The notes beneath the pieces were generated by a model, which saw nothing but the letters and a program-made list of their open reading frames with translations, searched no databases and was not told the DNA's origin. The position numbers and the translations under genes are program-made. Below are positions 8,933 through 15,962 of a DNA stretch of 64,000 nucleotides, one piece after another (the stretch's first letter is position 1; every line of letters starts with the position of its first letter). This stretch comes from SZUA-36 sp963753105. GTDB lineage: Bacteria; Pseudomonadota; Gammaproteobacteria; Xanthomonadales; SZUA-36. The DNA lies in assembly GCA_963753105.1 (NCBI GenBank), contig CAVWBD010000009.1, positions 372,001-436,000 on the forward strand, given 5' to 3'.

Positions 8933-10288
8933 TTATTGACCCACCTCAGCCAGCGCCTGGTCAATCACGGTGAGCAATTGGTCGACCTGCCCGGTATTGA
9001 TCGTCATGGGCGGAGCTATGCGGATAACGTTGCCAAACAGACCACCCTTGCCAAGTAAAACGCCGTGGTCCTTGCAGATATCCATCAGGCGTGCGGCCTC
9101 TTCGGACGCGTACGCTTTGCTGCTGCGGTCCTTGACCAGTTCCATACCAATCAACAGGCCGCGCCCGCGTACATCACCGATCATTTCATGGTCGTTCATC
9201 AACTGTCTCAAGCCGTCCATAATACGCGCCCCCATGGCCAGGGCGTTTTCACTGAGCTTCTCCTCCGCGATCACATCCATGGTGGCCCTGGCCTGGGCAG
9301 TTTGCATCGGGTCACCACCGAAGGTATTAAAATAAAGCTTGCCTTCCAGCGACTTGGCGTCCTCGTGTTTCATCAGGACCGCGCCGATGGCCGCACCATT
9401 TCCAAAGCCCTTGGCCATGGTGACCATGTCTGCGTCTATACCCAGTGCCCGGGATAGCAGGAATTCATGGCTGCAGCGCCCGGCCCCAGTCTGGACCTCG
9501 TCTGAAATGTACTTGCCGCCGTAACGGTGCACGATCGAGGTGACCTCATCGAAGTAGGCTTTGGGTGGTGAAATAAACCCGCCGACACCCATCACCGGTT
9601 CCACGATCATGCCGGCAATCCTGCCATGGGTTGACGTCTGGATGGTTGTCTCGACATTTTTAGCGCATTCGAGGTCACAACTGTCCACTTGCTGGTTGAA
9701 AGGACACCGGTAGCAATAGGGCTCAAGTGCACTGCTGGCAGCACCGGTGGGTTGTGAACGAAAACGCCAGCTGTGCTGGCCGCATTGTGCCAGCGCACCG
9801 GAAGTGCCACCGTGATAGCCATGTCGCAGGTTGATGATCATGGTTTCGCCGGTTGACTGCCTGGCAGTCATAAAGGCCAGTTCGTTGGCTTCGGACCCGG
9901 AATTGGTAAACGCAGCACGGTCCAGCCCGTCGGGTGCTACCGCGGTCAGCGATTCGGCCAACCCAACGGCGTGCCGGTTCAGATACAGCGTACTGGTGTG
10001 CTGGATCTCGTCGTCCTCCAGCATCTGCATCAGTTTTGCCTTGATTTTCGGGTGGTTATGACCTGCAGAGATACACACGATACCACCGATACAATCGAGG
10101 TAGCGCCTGTCTTGGCTGTCCCAGACATACTCGCCCCGGGCTTTTACAAGATGCAAGGGCTGGTCGTGGTACAAGGCCAGTGGAATATAGTGTTTTTTAC
10201 GTGACTCCAGCAGGGCTTCATCATTAACAGATCGTGATGCAGCCATCCCGGCGTGTTCTGTGGCTTCAGATTTACCAAAATGTTTCAT
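8933..10288 (-). CDS. Class III aminotransferase, probable beta-alanine/3-aminoisobutyrate transaminase
   Basis: A 451-residue PLP enzyme of the AGXT2-like branch. It has FTNSGSEANELA near 127, the PLP-contacting SDEVQTGAGR near 260, and the Schiff-base lysine in TMAKGFGNG near 290. In the reductive pyrimidine pathway the product of beta-ureidopropionase is beta-alanine (or 3-aminoisobutyrate from thymine), and mammalian AGXT2 transaminates both. The position beside the beta-ureidopropionase gene supports conversion to malonate semialdehyde. Substrate choice is inferred from context. Confidence 0.85.
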   Translation of the reverse strand: MKHFGKSEATEHAGMAASRSVNDEALLESRKKHYIPLALYHDQPLHLVKARGEYVWDSQDRRYLDCIGGIVCISAGHNHPKIKAKLMQMLEDDEIQHTSTLYLNRHAVGLAESLTAVAPDGLDRAAFTNSGSEANELAFMTARQSTGETMIINLRHGYHGGTSGALAQCGQHSWRFRSQPTGAASSALEPYCYRCPFNQQVDSCDLECAKNVETTIQTSTHGRIAGMIVEPVMGVGGFISPPKAYFDEVTSIVHRYGGKYISDEVQTGAGRCSHEFLLSRALGIDADMVTMAKGFGNGAAIGAVLMKHEDAKSLEGKLYFNTFGGDPMQTAQARATMDVIAEEKLSENALAMGARIMDGLRQLMNDHEMIGDVRGRGLLIGMELVKDRSSKAYASEEAARLMDICKDHGVLLGKGGLFGNVIRIAPPMTINTGQVDQLLTVIDQALAEVGQ

Positions 10289-10311
10289 AACACGCTCTCA
10301 TTGTTGATGGA

Positions 10312-11178
10312 TTACAGTTCGGTTAGCTGGCCATAGGTTTCTGGCCTGCGGTCGCGGAAGAATTGCCAGGTATTGCGGACTTCGCGAATCTGGTCGAAAT
10401 CGAGATCGGCGATGACCATTTCATCATCACCTTCACTGGCCTGCGCGACAAGCTGGCCACGCGGGTCGCAAAAATACGACGATCCGTAAAACTTGCCGAT
10501 GTTCCAGGGTTCCTCCACGCCAACCCGGTTGATGGCCGCAACAAAATAGCCATTGGCGACCGCGTGGGCGGGTTGTTCCAGTTCCCACAGGTACTGGGAA
10601 AGGCCGGCAACAGTGGCGGATGGGTTAAAGACGATTTCGGCACCGTTCAAGCCCAGGCAGCGGGCTCCATCCGGAAAATGCCGGTCATAACAGATGTAGA
10701 CACCGACTTTGCCGTAGGCAGTATCAAACACCGGGTAGCCCAGGTTGCCAGGCTTGAAGAAGTACTTTTCCCAGAACCCGGCAACCTGCGGAATATGGTT
10801 CTTACGGTATTTACCCAGGTAAGTGCCATCGGCATCAATGACCGCCGCGGTGTTGTAATAAACCCCGGTCATATGCTCCTCGTAAATTGGAACAACAATG
10901 ACCATGTTATATTTGCGCGCGTACTCGCACATCAGTTGCGTGGTCGGGCCATCGGGGATCGACTCGGCTGCGTCGTACCACTTGGCGTCCTGGGATGGAC
11001 AAAAGTACGGTCCGGTAAATATCTCCTGGAAACACAGCATCTGCACACCCTTCTCACCCGCCTCCTCAATATAGGGGATGTGTGCGTCAATCATGGCGTT
11101 GCGGTGCGCTTGCACGCTCTCGTCACCATGCAACTTGTTGGACATCTGGATAATTGCTGCTTTTACGATTCTCGACAT
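10312..11178 (-). CDS. Beta-ureidopropionase (N-carbamoyl-beta-alanine amidohydrolase)
   Basis: A 288-residue nitrilase-superfamily enzyme with the expected catalytic triad: E52 (FQEIF), K126 (KYRKNHIPQ) and C163 (YICYDRHFPD). The close match to beta-ureidopropionase motifs and the position directly after the dihydropyrimidinase gene support hydrolysis of N-carbamoyl-beta-alanine to beta-alanine, CO2 and ammonia. A Shine-Dalgarno-like GGGGAAAG precedes the ATG. A general carbon-nitrogen hydrolase is the fallback name. Confidence 0.9.
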   Translation of the reverse strand: MSRIVKAAIIQMSNKLHGDESVQAHRNAMIDAHIPYIEEAGEKGVQMLCFQEIFTGPYFCPSQDAKWYDAAESIPDGPTTQLMCEYARKYNMVIVVPIYEEHMTGVYYNTAAVIDADGTYLGKYRKNHIPQVAGFWEKYFFKPGNLGYPVFDTAYGKVGVYICYDRHFPDGARCLGLNGAEIVFNPSATVAGLSQYLWELEQPAHAVANGYFVAAINRVGVEEPWNIGKFYGSSYFCDPRGQLVAQASEGDDEMVIADLDFDQIREVRNTWQFFRDRRPETYGQLTEL

Positions 11179-11199
11179 GTGCTTTCCCCAAAATCGTTA

Positions 11200-12588
11200 T
11201 TAGTAACAAGGCTTGAATGGCGGACGCTTGAGGTATTTCCCAAAGCCCCTGCCGACCAGTGCCTCACCCTGATCGATCGCCACCGTACCCCGCAGTATCG
11301 TTGTGCGGGTCTTGCCCTGGACTTCCCAACCCTCATAAGCACTATAGTCCACATTCATGTGGTGGGTTTCTGCGGAGATGACGTGTTTCACCTGCGGGTC
11401 GAAAATGACAATGTCGGCATCGGATCCGATGGCAATGGTGCCTTTACGTGGAAACAGCCCAAATATCTTGGCCGCTGCGGTGGATGATATTTCAACAAAC
11501 TTGTTCAGTGAAATCCGGCCCTTGCCGACGCCTTCGCTGTACAACAACTCGAAGCGGTTCTCAACACCCGGCGCGCCGTTCGGGATTTTTGAAAAATCAT
11601 CTTTGCCCATGGCCTTCTGCTCCATGCAGAAGGGACAGTGGTCGGTGGCCACGTGCTGCACCAGGTTCTGGTTGATGGCAGCCCACAGGGCTTGCTGGTC
11701 CTTCTTCTTGCGCAACGGCGGACTCATGACCACCTTGGCGCCTTCAAAACCATCCTGAAAACAGAGACTTTCGTCCAGCAACAGATACTGGATACAGGTT
11801 TCTACATGCACTTTCTGATTTCGCAGAGTGGCTGCCTTAACCCTGTTGAGAGCCTCTTCACAGGTGGTATGAACAATGTAGAGTGAACAGCCGGCTTCAT
11901 GGGCAAGATCGATGACCCGGCCCGCCGCCTCGGCTTCACAGATAGCTGGGCGCGAGAGTACATGGTATTTGGGTGCCGTGTTACCGGCCTTGAGATTCTG
12001 TTGTACATGGTGATCAACCATGTCACCGTTCTCGCAATGGGTTGTGATAATACCGCCGTGCTCGACCAGTTCTTCCATCAGTTCGAACATCTGGCGGTCA
12101 TCTATCATCAGGGCGCCCTTGTAAGCCATGAAGGTTTTGAATGAGTTGATACCGTGCTTGTTGATAACACGGGGGATTTCCTTGCGTGTGCGCTCGTTGA
12201 AATCGGTCACCGCGCAATGGAAAGCATAATCGCCCACGGCGTTTCCATCGGCTTTACGGTGCCACTCTTCGATGGCGGCCTCAAGGCTTTCGCCCTGGGT
12301 CTGGATTGCAAAATCAACGATACTTGTCGTTCCGCCATGCAGCCCGGCCAGCGTGCCGCTTTCAAAGGTGTCACTGGAGTGGGTGCCCATGAAGGGCAGT
12401 TCCATGTGCGTGTGGGCGTCAATGCCGCCGGGAAAAAGGTAACAGCCCTGCGCATCAATTTCCTGGTCGGCGCCAACATCGAGTTGAGCCCCGATCATGG
12501 ATACCGTTTCACCCTTGATAAAAACATCCGCCTGGTATTGGTCAGTAGCGGTGACAACGTTGCCGTTTCTTATCAGCAAGGTACGCAT
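11200..12588 (-). CDS. hydA: Dihydropyrimidinase (hydantoinase family)
   Basis: A 462-residue cyclic amidohydrolase. Metal ligands H59 and H61 (GIDAHTHMELPF), the carbamylated lysine K151 (SFKTFMAYKGA), later histidines in ITTHCENG and SLYIVHTTCEEA, and the aspartate in VATDHCPF are all visible. It opens dihydrouracil to N-carbamoyl-beta-alanine. It is the first gene of the minus-strand operon and is divergent from the cytosine deaminase gene across a 94-bp intergenic region. An AGGAGC Shine-Dalgarno lies upstream of the ATG. Confidence 0.92.
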   Translation of the reverse strand: MRTLLIRNGNVVTATDQYQADVFIKGETVSMIGAQLDVGADQEIDAQGCYLFPGGIDAHTHMELPFMGTHSSDTFESGTLAGLHGGTTSIVDFAIQTQGESLEAAIEEWHRKADGNAVGDYAFHCAVTDFNERTRKEIPRVINKHGINSFKTFMAYKGALMIDDRQMFELMEELVEHGGIITTHCENGDMVDHHVQQNLKAGNTAPKYHVLSRPAICEAEAAGRVIDLAHEAGCSLYIVHTTCEEALNRVKAATLRNQKVHVETCIQYLLLDESLCFQDGFEGAKVVMSPPLRKKKDQQALWAAINQNLVQHVATDHCPFCMEQKAMGKDDFSKIPNGAPGVENRFELLYSEGVGKGRISLNKFVEISSTAAAKIFGLFPRKGTIAIGSDADIVIFDPQVKHVISAETHHMNVDYSAYEGWEVQGKTRTTILRGTVAIDQGEALVGRGFGKYLKRPPFKPCY

Positions 12589-12682
12589 AGGCTTAGCTCC
12601 TGCATTCCAAAATATGTCAGACTGGAATATCTTATTGCAATATCAGGGTACCATCCAGCCTGACAAATCACAGGAAAATCTT
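12589..12682. promoter_or_regulatory. Divergent control region between hydA and the cytosine deaminase gene
   Basis: The 94-bp region separates the pyrimidine operon from the cytosine deaminase gene and must hold both promoters. It contains an inverted repeat ATTCCA-N13-TGGAAT (12604-12609 and 12623-12628) and a direct repeat AATATC-N7-AATATC just after it. These could be regulator sites, but no regulator gene lies nearby and I do not recognise the operator. Confidence 0.35.
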
Positions 12683-13120
12683 ATGGATAGGTTTTTGAGT
12701 GCAGCACTCGATGAAGCCAGGAAAGGGCTGATGGAGGGTGGAATTCCAATTGGCTCGGTGATTGTTCACGATGAGGTAATCATCGGCAGCGGGCATAACC
12801 GCCGTGTCCAGTCGGGTAGCGCCATTTTGCACGGCGAAATGGACGCCTTCGAAAATGCCGGCCGTCAGGCTGCTGCCGTCTACCGCGAGTGCACTTTATA
12901 TACAACGCTTTCCCCCTGTGCCATGTGCAGCGGCGCAATTCTGCTTTACGGCATCCCACGGGTGGTTATTGGTGAAAACAGCAGTTTTATGGGCGAGGAG
13001 GAACTGTTGCGTTCCCGTGGCGTCGATGTCCATGTATTACAGGATAAGGCCTGTATACAACTGATGCAGTCGTTCATCGCCGCGCACCCTGACTTGTGGC
13101 ATGAGGATATCGGAGTTTAA
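12683..13120 (+). CDS. Cytosine deaminase, yeast FCY1 type
   Basis: A 145-residue deaminase starting at the ATG of MDRFLSAALDEARKG. Zinc ligands H50 (in ILHGEMDAFENAGR), C79 and C82 (TLYTTLSPCAMCSGAIL) and the catalytic E52 have the same spacing as yeast cytosine deaminase (H62, E64, C91, C94). The DLWHEDIG C-terminus also matches the yeast D-W-x-E-D-I-G ending. It would feed uracil from cytosine into the neighbouring catabolic operon. Most bacteria use the unrelated CodA amidohydrolase, so the type is notable. An open upstream extension exists, but the family length supports this start. Confidence 0.88.
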   Translation: MDRFLSAALDEARKGLMEGGIPIGSVIVHDEVIIGSGHNRRVQSGSAILHGEMDAFENAGRQAAAVYRECTLYTTLSPCAMCSGAILLYGIPRVVIGENSSFMGEEELLRSRGVDVHVLQDKACIQLMQSFIAAHPDLWHEDIGV

Positions 13121-13201
13121 TAACGGCCCCTGGCAACGGGATTGTTTGACTGAAGCAACAAGCTCGACTCTAATGACCGTAGCACACAACGGAGCAGTAC
13201 A

Positions 13202-14704
13202 ATGGCACCAATCGTCGGACATCTGGTTAACGGCAAGAGCGCTTTCGAAAGTGATGGCCGCCAACAGAACATTTTTAATCCGGCAACGGGTGAGGTCACC
13301 GGCCAGGTGGCAATGGCGTCTGCCGACACTGTCAAGGAGGCCATCAGCGCGGCCGAGGCGGCTTTCCCCGCGTGGCGAAATACCCCGCCGGCAAAACGCG
13401 CACAAATCCTGTTTCGTTACAAGGAACTGCTGGAAGAGCACTCAGATGAGCTAGATCTGCTCCTGACACTTGAGCACGGCAAGGTTCTGGCTGACGCGCA
13501 CGGAGAATTTCTGCGCGCCGTGGAAATCGTGGAGTATATGTGCGGTGCGCCGGAACTCCTCAAGGGCGAACACAGCAAGAATGTCGGGGCAGGAATTGAT
13601 AGCTGGTCCGAGCGGCAGGCACTTGGCGTGTGCGCCGGTATTACACCGTTTAACTTCCCGGTGATGGTGCCACTGTGGGTTCTTATACCGGCCATTGGCT
13701 GTGGCAACACCTTTGTTCTCAAGCCTTCGGAGAGAGCCCCCAGTTCCACATGGAGAGCGATTGAACTCCTGTTGGAGGCAGGTCTTCCCAACGGTGTTGT
13801 GAATATTGTCAACGGGGACAAGGAAGCCGTTGACACACTGCTGACCGATCCCCGAATCCAGGCAGTGAGCTTTGTCGGCTCCACGCCGGTTGCAGAATAT
13901 ATCTACACCACCGGTTGTGCACACGGCAAACGGGTGCAGGCCCTGGGAGGGGCTAAAAACCACGCCATCATCATGCCGGATGCCGACCTGGATAACGCTG
14001 TTTCTGCAATGATGGGGGCAGCCTTTGGCTCTTGTGGCGAACGTTGCATGGCAGTCCCGGTCGCCGTGGCGGTTGGCGACGAAGTCGGTGATGCCTTCGT
14101 TGAAAAAATCAAGGTGGAAATTGCCAGCATGAAAGTCGGACCGGGCGTTGAGCCTGGCAACGACATGGGACCGTTGGTTACAAAGCAGCACTTTGAAAAG
14201 GTCAAGGGTTATGTTGATCTTGGCGTTGAGGAAGGCGCGGAGCTGGTGGTCGATGGCCGTGAACTGGTGATCAAGGGTCACGAAAACGGGTATTTTCTTG
14301 GCGGTTGCCTGTTTGACAAAGTAACTCCCGGTATGAAGATCTACCAGGATGAAATCTTCGGACCTGTTCTCGTCGTTATCCGCGTCAAGACCCAGCAGGA
14401 AGCCATGGACCTGATCGATGCTCACGAATATGGCAACGGCACCTGCATTTTCACCCGTGATGGTGAAGCCGCACGCTACTTCGCCGATAACATCAAGGTC
14501 GGGATGGTTGGGGTAAATGTTCCCCTGCCGGTACCCGTGGCCTACCAGAGCTTCGGTGGCTGGAAGCGTTCCATTTTTGGTGATAACGGAATGTATGGCA
14601 GGGATGGGATTAACTTCTTTACCCGCCGCAAAACGATCACTCAACGGTGGCCTTCAACCGGGGTTCGTGAAGGGGCGTCATTTACGTTCCCCAACTTTGA
14701 ATAG
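13202..14704 (+). CDS. mmsA: CoA-acylating (methyl)malonate-semialdehyde dehydrogenase
   Basis: A 500-residue aldehyde dehydrogenase. ITPFNFPVMVPLW near 147, FVGSTPVAEYIY near 224, and the nucleophile C282 in FGSCGERCMA are characteristic of MMSDH (GxRCMA), which forms acetyl-CoA or propionyl-CoA with CoA and NAD. In this cluster it would oxidise malonate semialdehyde from beta-alanine and methylmalonate semialdehyde from thymine-derived 3-aminoisobutyrate (inference). It follows the cytosine deaminase gene after 81 bp on the same strand. A GGAG site precedes the ATG. Confidence 0.93.
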   Translation: MAPIVGHLVNGKSAFESDGRQQNIFNPATGEVTGQVAMASADTVKEAISAAEAAFPAWRNTPPAKRAQILFRYKELLEEHSDELDLLLTLEHGKVLADAHGEFLRAVEIVEYMCGAPELLKGEHSKNVGAGIDSWSERQALGVCAGITPFNFPVMVPLWVLIPAIGCGNTFVLKPSERAPSSTWRAIELLLEAGLPNGVVNIVNGDKEAVDTLLTDPRIQAVSFVGSTPVAEYIYTTGCAHGKRVQALGGAKNHAIIMPDADLDNAVSAMMGAAFGSCGERCMAVPVAVAVGDEVGDAFVEKIKVEIASMKVGPGVEPGNDMGPLVTKQHFEKVKGYVDLGVEEGAELVVDGRELVIKGHENGYFLGGCLFDKVTPGMKIYQDEIFGPVLVVIRVKTQQEAMDLIDAHEYGNGTCIFTRDGEAARYFADNIKVGMVGVNVPLPVPVAYQSFGGWKRSIFGDNGMYGRDGINFFTRRKTITQRWPSTGVREGASFTFPNFE

Positions 14705-14785
14705 AGTTATCAATGTAATTACCAAGCCCGGCTGCGCTACCAAGAAACCAGGGGGCTCAGACCCTTTTTCGTAATCAAATACTAG

Positions 14786-14810
14786 AACCCTGCAAAAGCA
14801 GGGTTTTTTA
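14786..14810 (+). terminator. Rho-independent terminator, hairpin plus T run
   Basis: AACCCTGC-AAAA-GCAGGGTT followed by TTTTA is a classical terminator, placed about 80 bp after mmsA. It is directly followed by a copy of the tRNA-Ser 3' end. It may therefore also be the duplicated terminator of a lost minus-strand tRNA copy. Confidence 0.7.
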
Positions 14811-14814
14811 TTTC

Positions 14815-14940
14815 TGGCGGAGAGGGAGGGATTACAAAGTACTTCCCTGTACTTTGCCCTTCGGGTTCGCTGCGCTTCGCGCAGTCTCATTCGAAATTCG
14901 CTCCCAGCGAATTTGTCGAACCCTCCGCAGCCTACGGCTG
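14815..14940 (-). pseudogene. Decayed tRNA-Ser 3' half split by a palindromic element
   Basis: Bases 14815-14833 are identical to the last 19 nt of tRNA-Ser (15012-15030), including the CCA complement. The match breaks exactly in the T-loop. About 92 bp of palindromic sequence follow (GCGCTTCGCGC; AATTCGCTCCCAGCGAATT), after which CGAACCCTCC resumes the T-arm text at about 14927. The rest of the tRNA is missing. The fragment sits next to its own terminator-like hairpin, as the intact tRNA does. Confidence 0.6.
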
Positions 14941-14973
14941 CTAAGTGTTCCACATCCCGACCGTTCCAACAGG

Positions 14974-15010
14974 TAACAAAAAACCCGCGCTGGGCGGGTT
15001 TTTTTGTTAC
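14974..15010 (-). terminator. Terminator of tRNA-Ser
   Basis: GTAACAAAAAACCCGC and GGCGGGTTTTTTTGTTAC form a long hairpin with A/T flanks, usable in both directions, immediately 3' of the tRNA-Ser gene on the minus strand. Confidence 0.75.
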
Positions 15011-15011
15011 T

Positions 15012-15102
15012 TGGCGGAGAGGGAGGGATTCGAACCCTCGATGGGCTTTTAACCCATACTCCCTTAGCAGGGGAGCGCCTTCAGCCACTCGGCCACCTCT
15101 CC
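15012..15102 (-). tRNA. tRNA-Ser (anticodon GCU)
   Basis: On the minus strand the 91-nt sequence begins GGAGAGGTGGCCGAGTGG, has the anticodon arm CTCCC-CTGCTAA-GGGAG (anticodon GCT), a long class II variable arm, the T-arm GAGGGTTCGAATCCCTC, and ends CCTCTCC-G-CCA with an encoded CCA. The 7-bp acceptor stem pairs fully. A tRNA-Ser next to csrA and alaS is a common gammaproteobacterial arrangement. Confidence 0.95.
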
Positions 15103-15580
15103 TAATTCTATAAATTGTGTTCTGTCTCTAACTAATCCTTTTCGCTCCCCTTGGAGCGCGTTACTCCGGGCTTCCTGCCCTCCGCCCCTTCGGGGCCGTC
15201 TTGCTTCGCGGCGACGTTCAAGTTCCCGACGAATTGCAGCCACTCGGCCACCTCTCCTAATTCTATAAATTGTGTTCTGTCTCTAACTAATCCTTTTCGC
15301 TCCCCTTGGGAGCGCGTTACTCCGGCTTCCTGCCCTCCGCCCCTTCGGGGCCGTCTTGCTTCGCGGCGACGTTCTAATTCGCTCCCGGCGAATTAGTCAG
15401 CCACTCGGCCACCTCTCCTAATTCTATAAATTGTGTTCTGTCTCTAACTAATCCTTTTCGCTCCCCTTGGGAGCGCGTTACTCCGGGCTTCCTGCCCTCC
15501 GCCCCTTCGGGGCCGTCTTGCTTCGCGGCGACGTTCTAATTCGCTCCCGGCGAATTAGTCAGCCACTCGGCCACCTCTCC
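15082..15580 (-). repeat. Tandem array of tRNA-Ser 5' ends joined to palindromic elements
   Basis: The 21-nt tRNA-Ser 5' end (CAGCCACTCGGCC...CTCTCC on the plus strand) occurs at 15082, 15237, 15398 and 15560, with periods of 155, 161 and 162 bp. Only the first belongs to the intact tRNA. Each unit also carries TAATTCTATAAATTGTG (the tRNA's upstream region), then GGGAGCGCGTT, then a palindromic element (GCCCCTTCGGGGC; GCTTCGCGGC; AATTCGCTCCCGGCGAATT), then the next tRNA 5' end. The last copy ends at 15580. The open frames across it look like artefacts. There is no gene between 15103 and 15671. Confidence 0.85.
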
Positions 15581-15611
15581 GTTTGTGATTTTTATACCGA
15601 TTTCCTGGCGG

Positions 15612-15641
15612 CAAAAAACCGGGATGCGAAGCATACCGGTT
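15612..15641 (-). terminator. csrA terminator
   Basis: On the minus strand an imperfect hairpin (ACCGG/CCGGT and ATGC/GCAT arms, GAA-type loop) is followed by TTTTTTG, 31 bp after the csrA stop. Confidence 0.6.
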
Positions 15642-15671
15642 CATCGTTTCCAGGTAAAGATTTAATCCGTG

Positions 15672-15869
15672 TTACTTGTTCCCGTATGGACCTTCCGCCT
15701 CCTCGCGCTCCTTCAGGATCCGCTGGAATATCTCTTCACGATGCACCTGTATCTCCGGCGGCGCATCAATTCCAATTCGTATCTGGTTCCCTTTAACACC
15801 CAACACGGTGACAGTCACATTTTCACCAATTACGAGCTTTTCTCCCACTCGTCTAGTTAGTATTAGCAT
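15672..15869 (-). CDS. csrA: Carbon storage regulator CsrA/RsmA
   Basis: A 65-residue protein beginning MLILTRRVGEKLVIGENV with GNQIRIGIDAP and EVHREE-type segments. This is the full CsrA fold, whose R44-type and N-terminal L-T-R-R residues bind GGA motifs in mRNA leaders. It regulates translation and mRNA stability globally. A GGAAGG Shine-Dalgarno precedes the ATG. It lies between alaS and tRNA-Ser. The lysC gene often found between alaS and csrA is absent here. Confidence 0.97.
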   Translation of the reverse strand: MLILTRRVGEKLVIGENVTVTVLGVKGNQIRIGIDAPPEIQVHREEIFQRILKEREEAEGPYGNK

Positions 15870-15962
15870 GTGTACCTTCCCTTGGTGCCAGGCACTCTCT
15901 GCCTGATCCCTGTTTTTTCTTTTAAATACATACCCCTATAGGGCTATTATCCCTAATATTTT

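Noticed and set aside
10363..11487. 374-residue open frame antisense to beta-ureidopropionase and hydA
   Set aside because: Shadow frame covering two real genes. Its residues mirror their codons.
13451..14644. 397-residue open frame antisense to mmsA
   Set aside because: The opposite strand encodes a full-length dehydrogenase with its catalytic residues.
15151..15796. Several 80-110 residue frames in the tRNA-Ser repeat array
   Set aside because: They repeat the palindromic DNA units and are not proteins.
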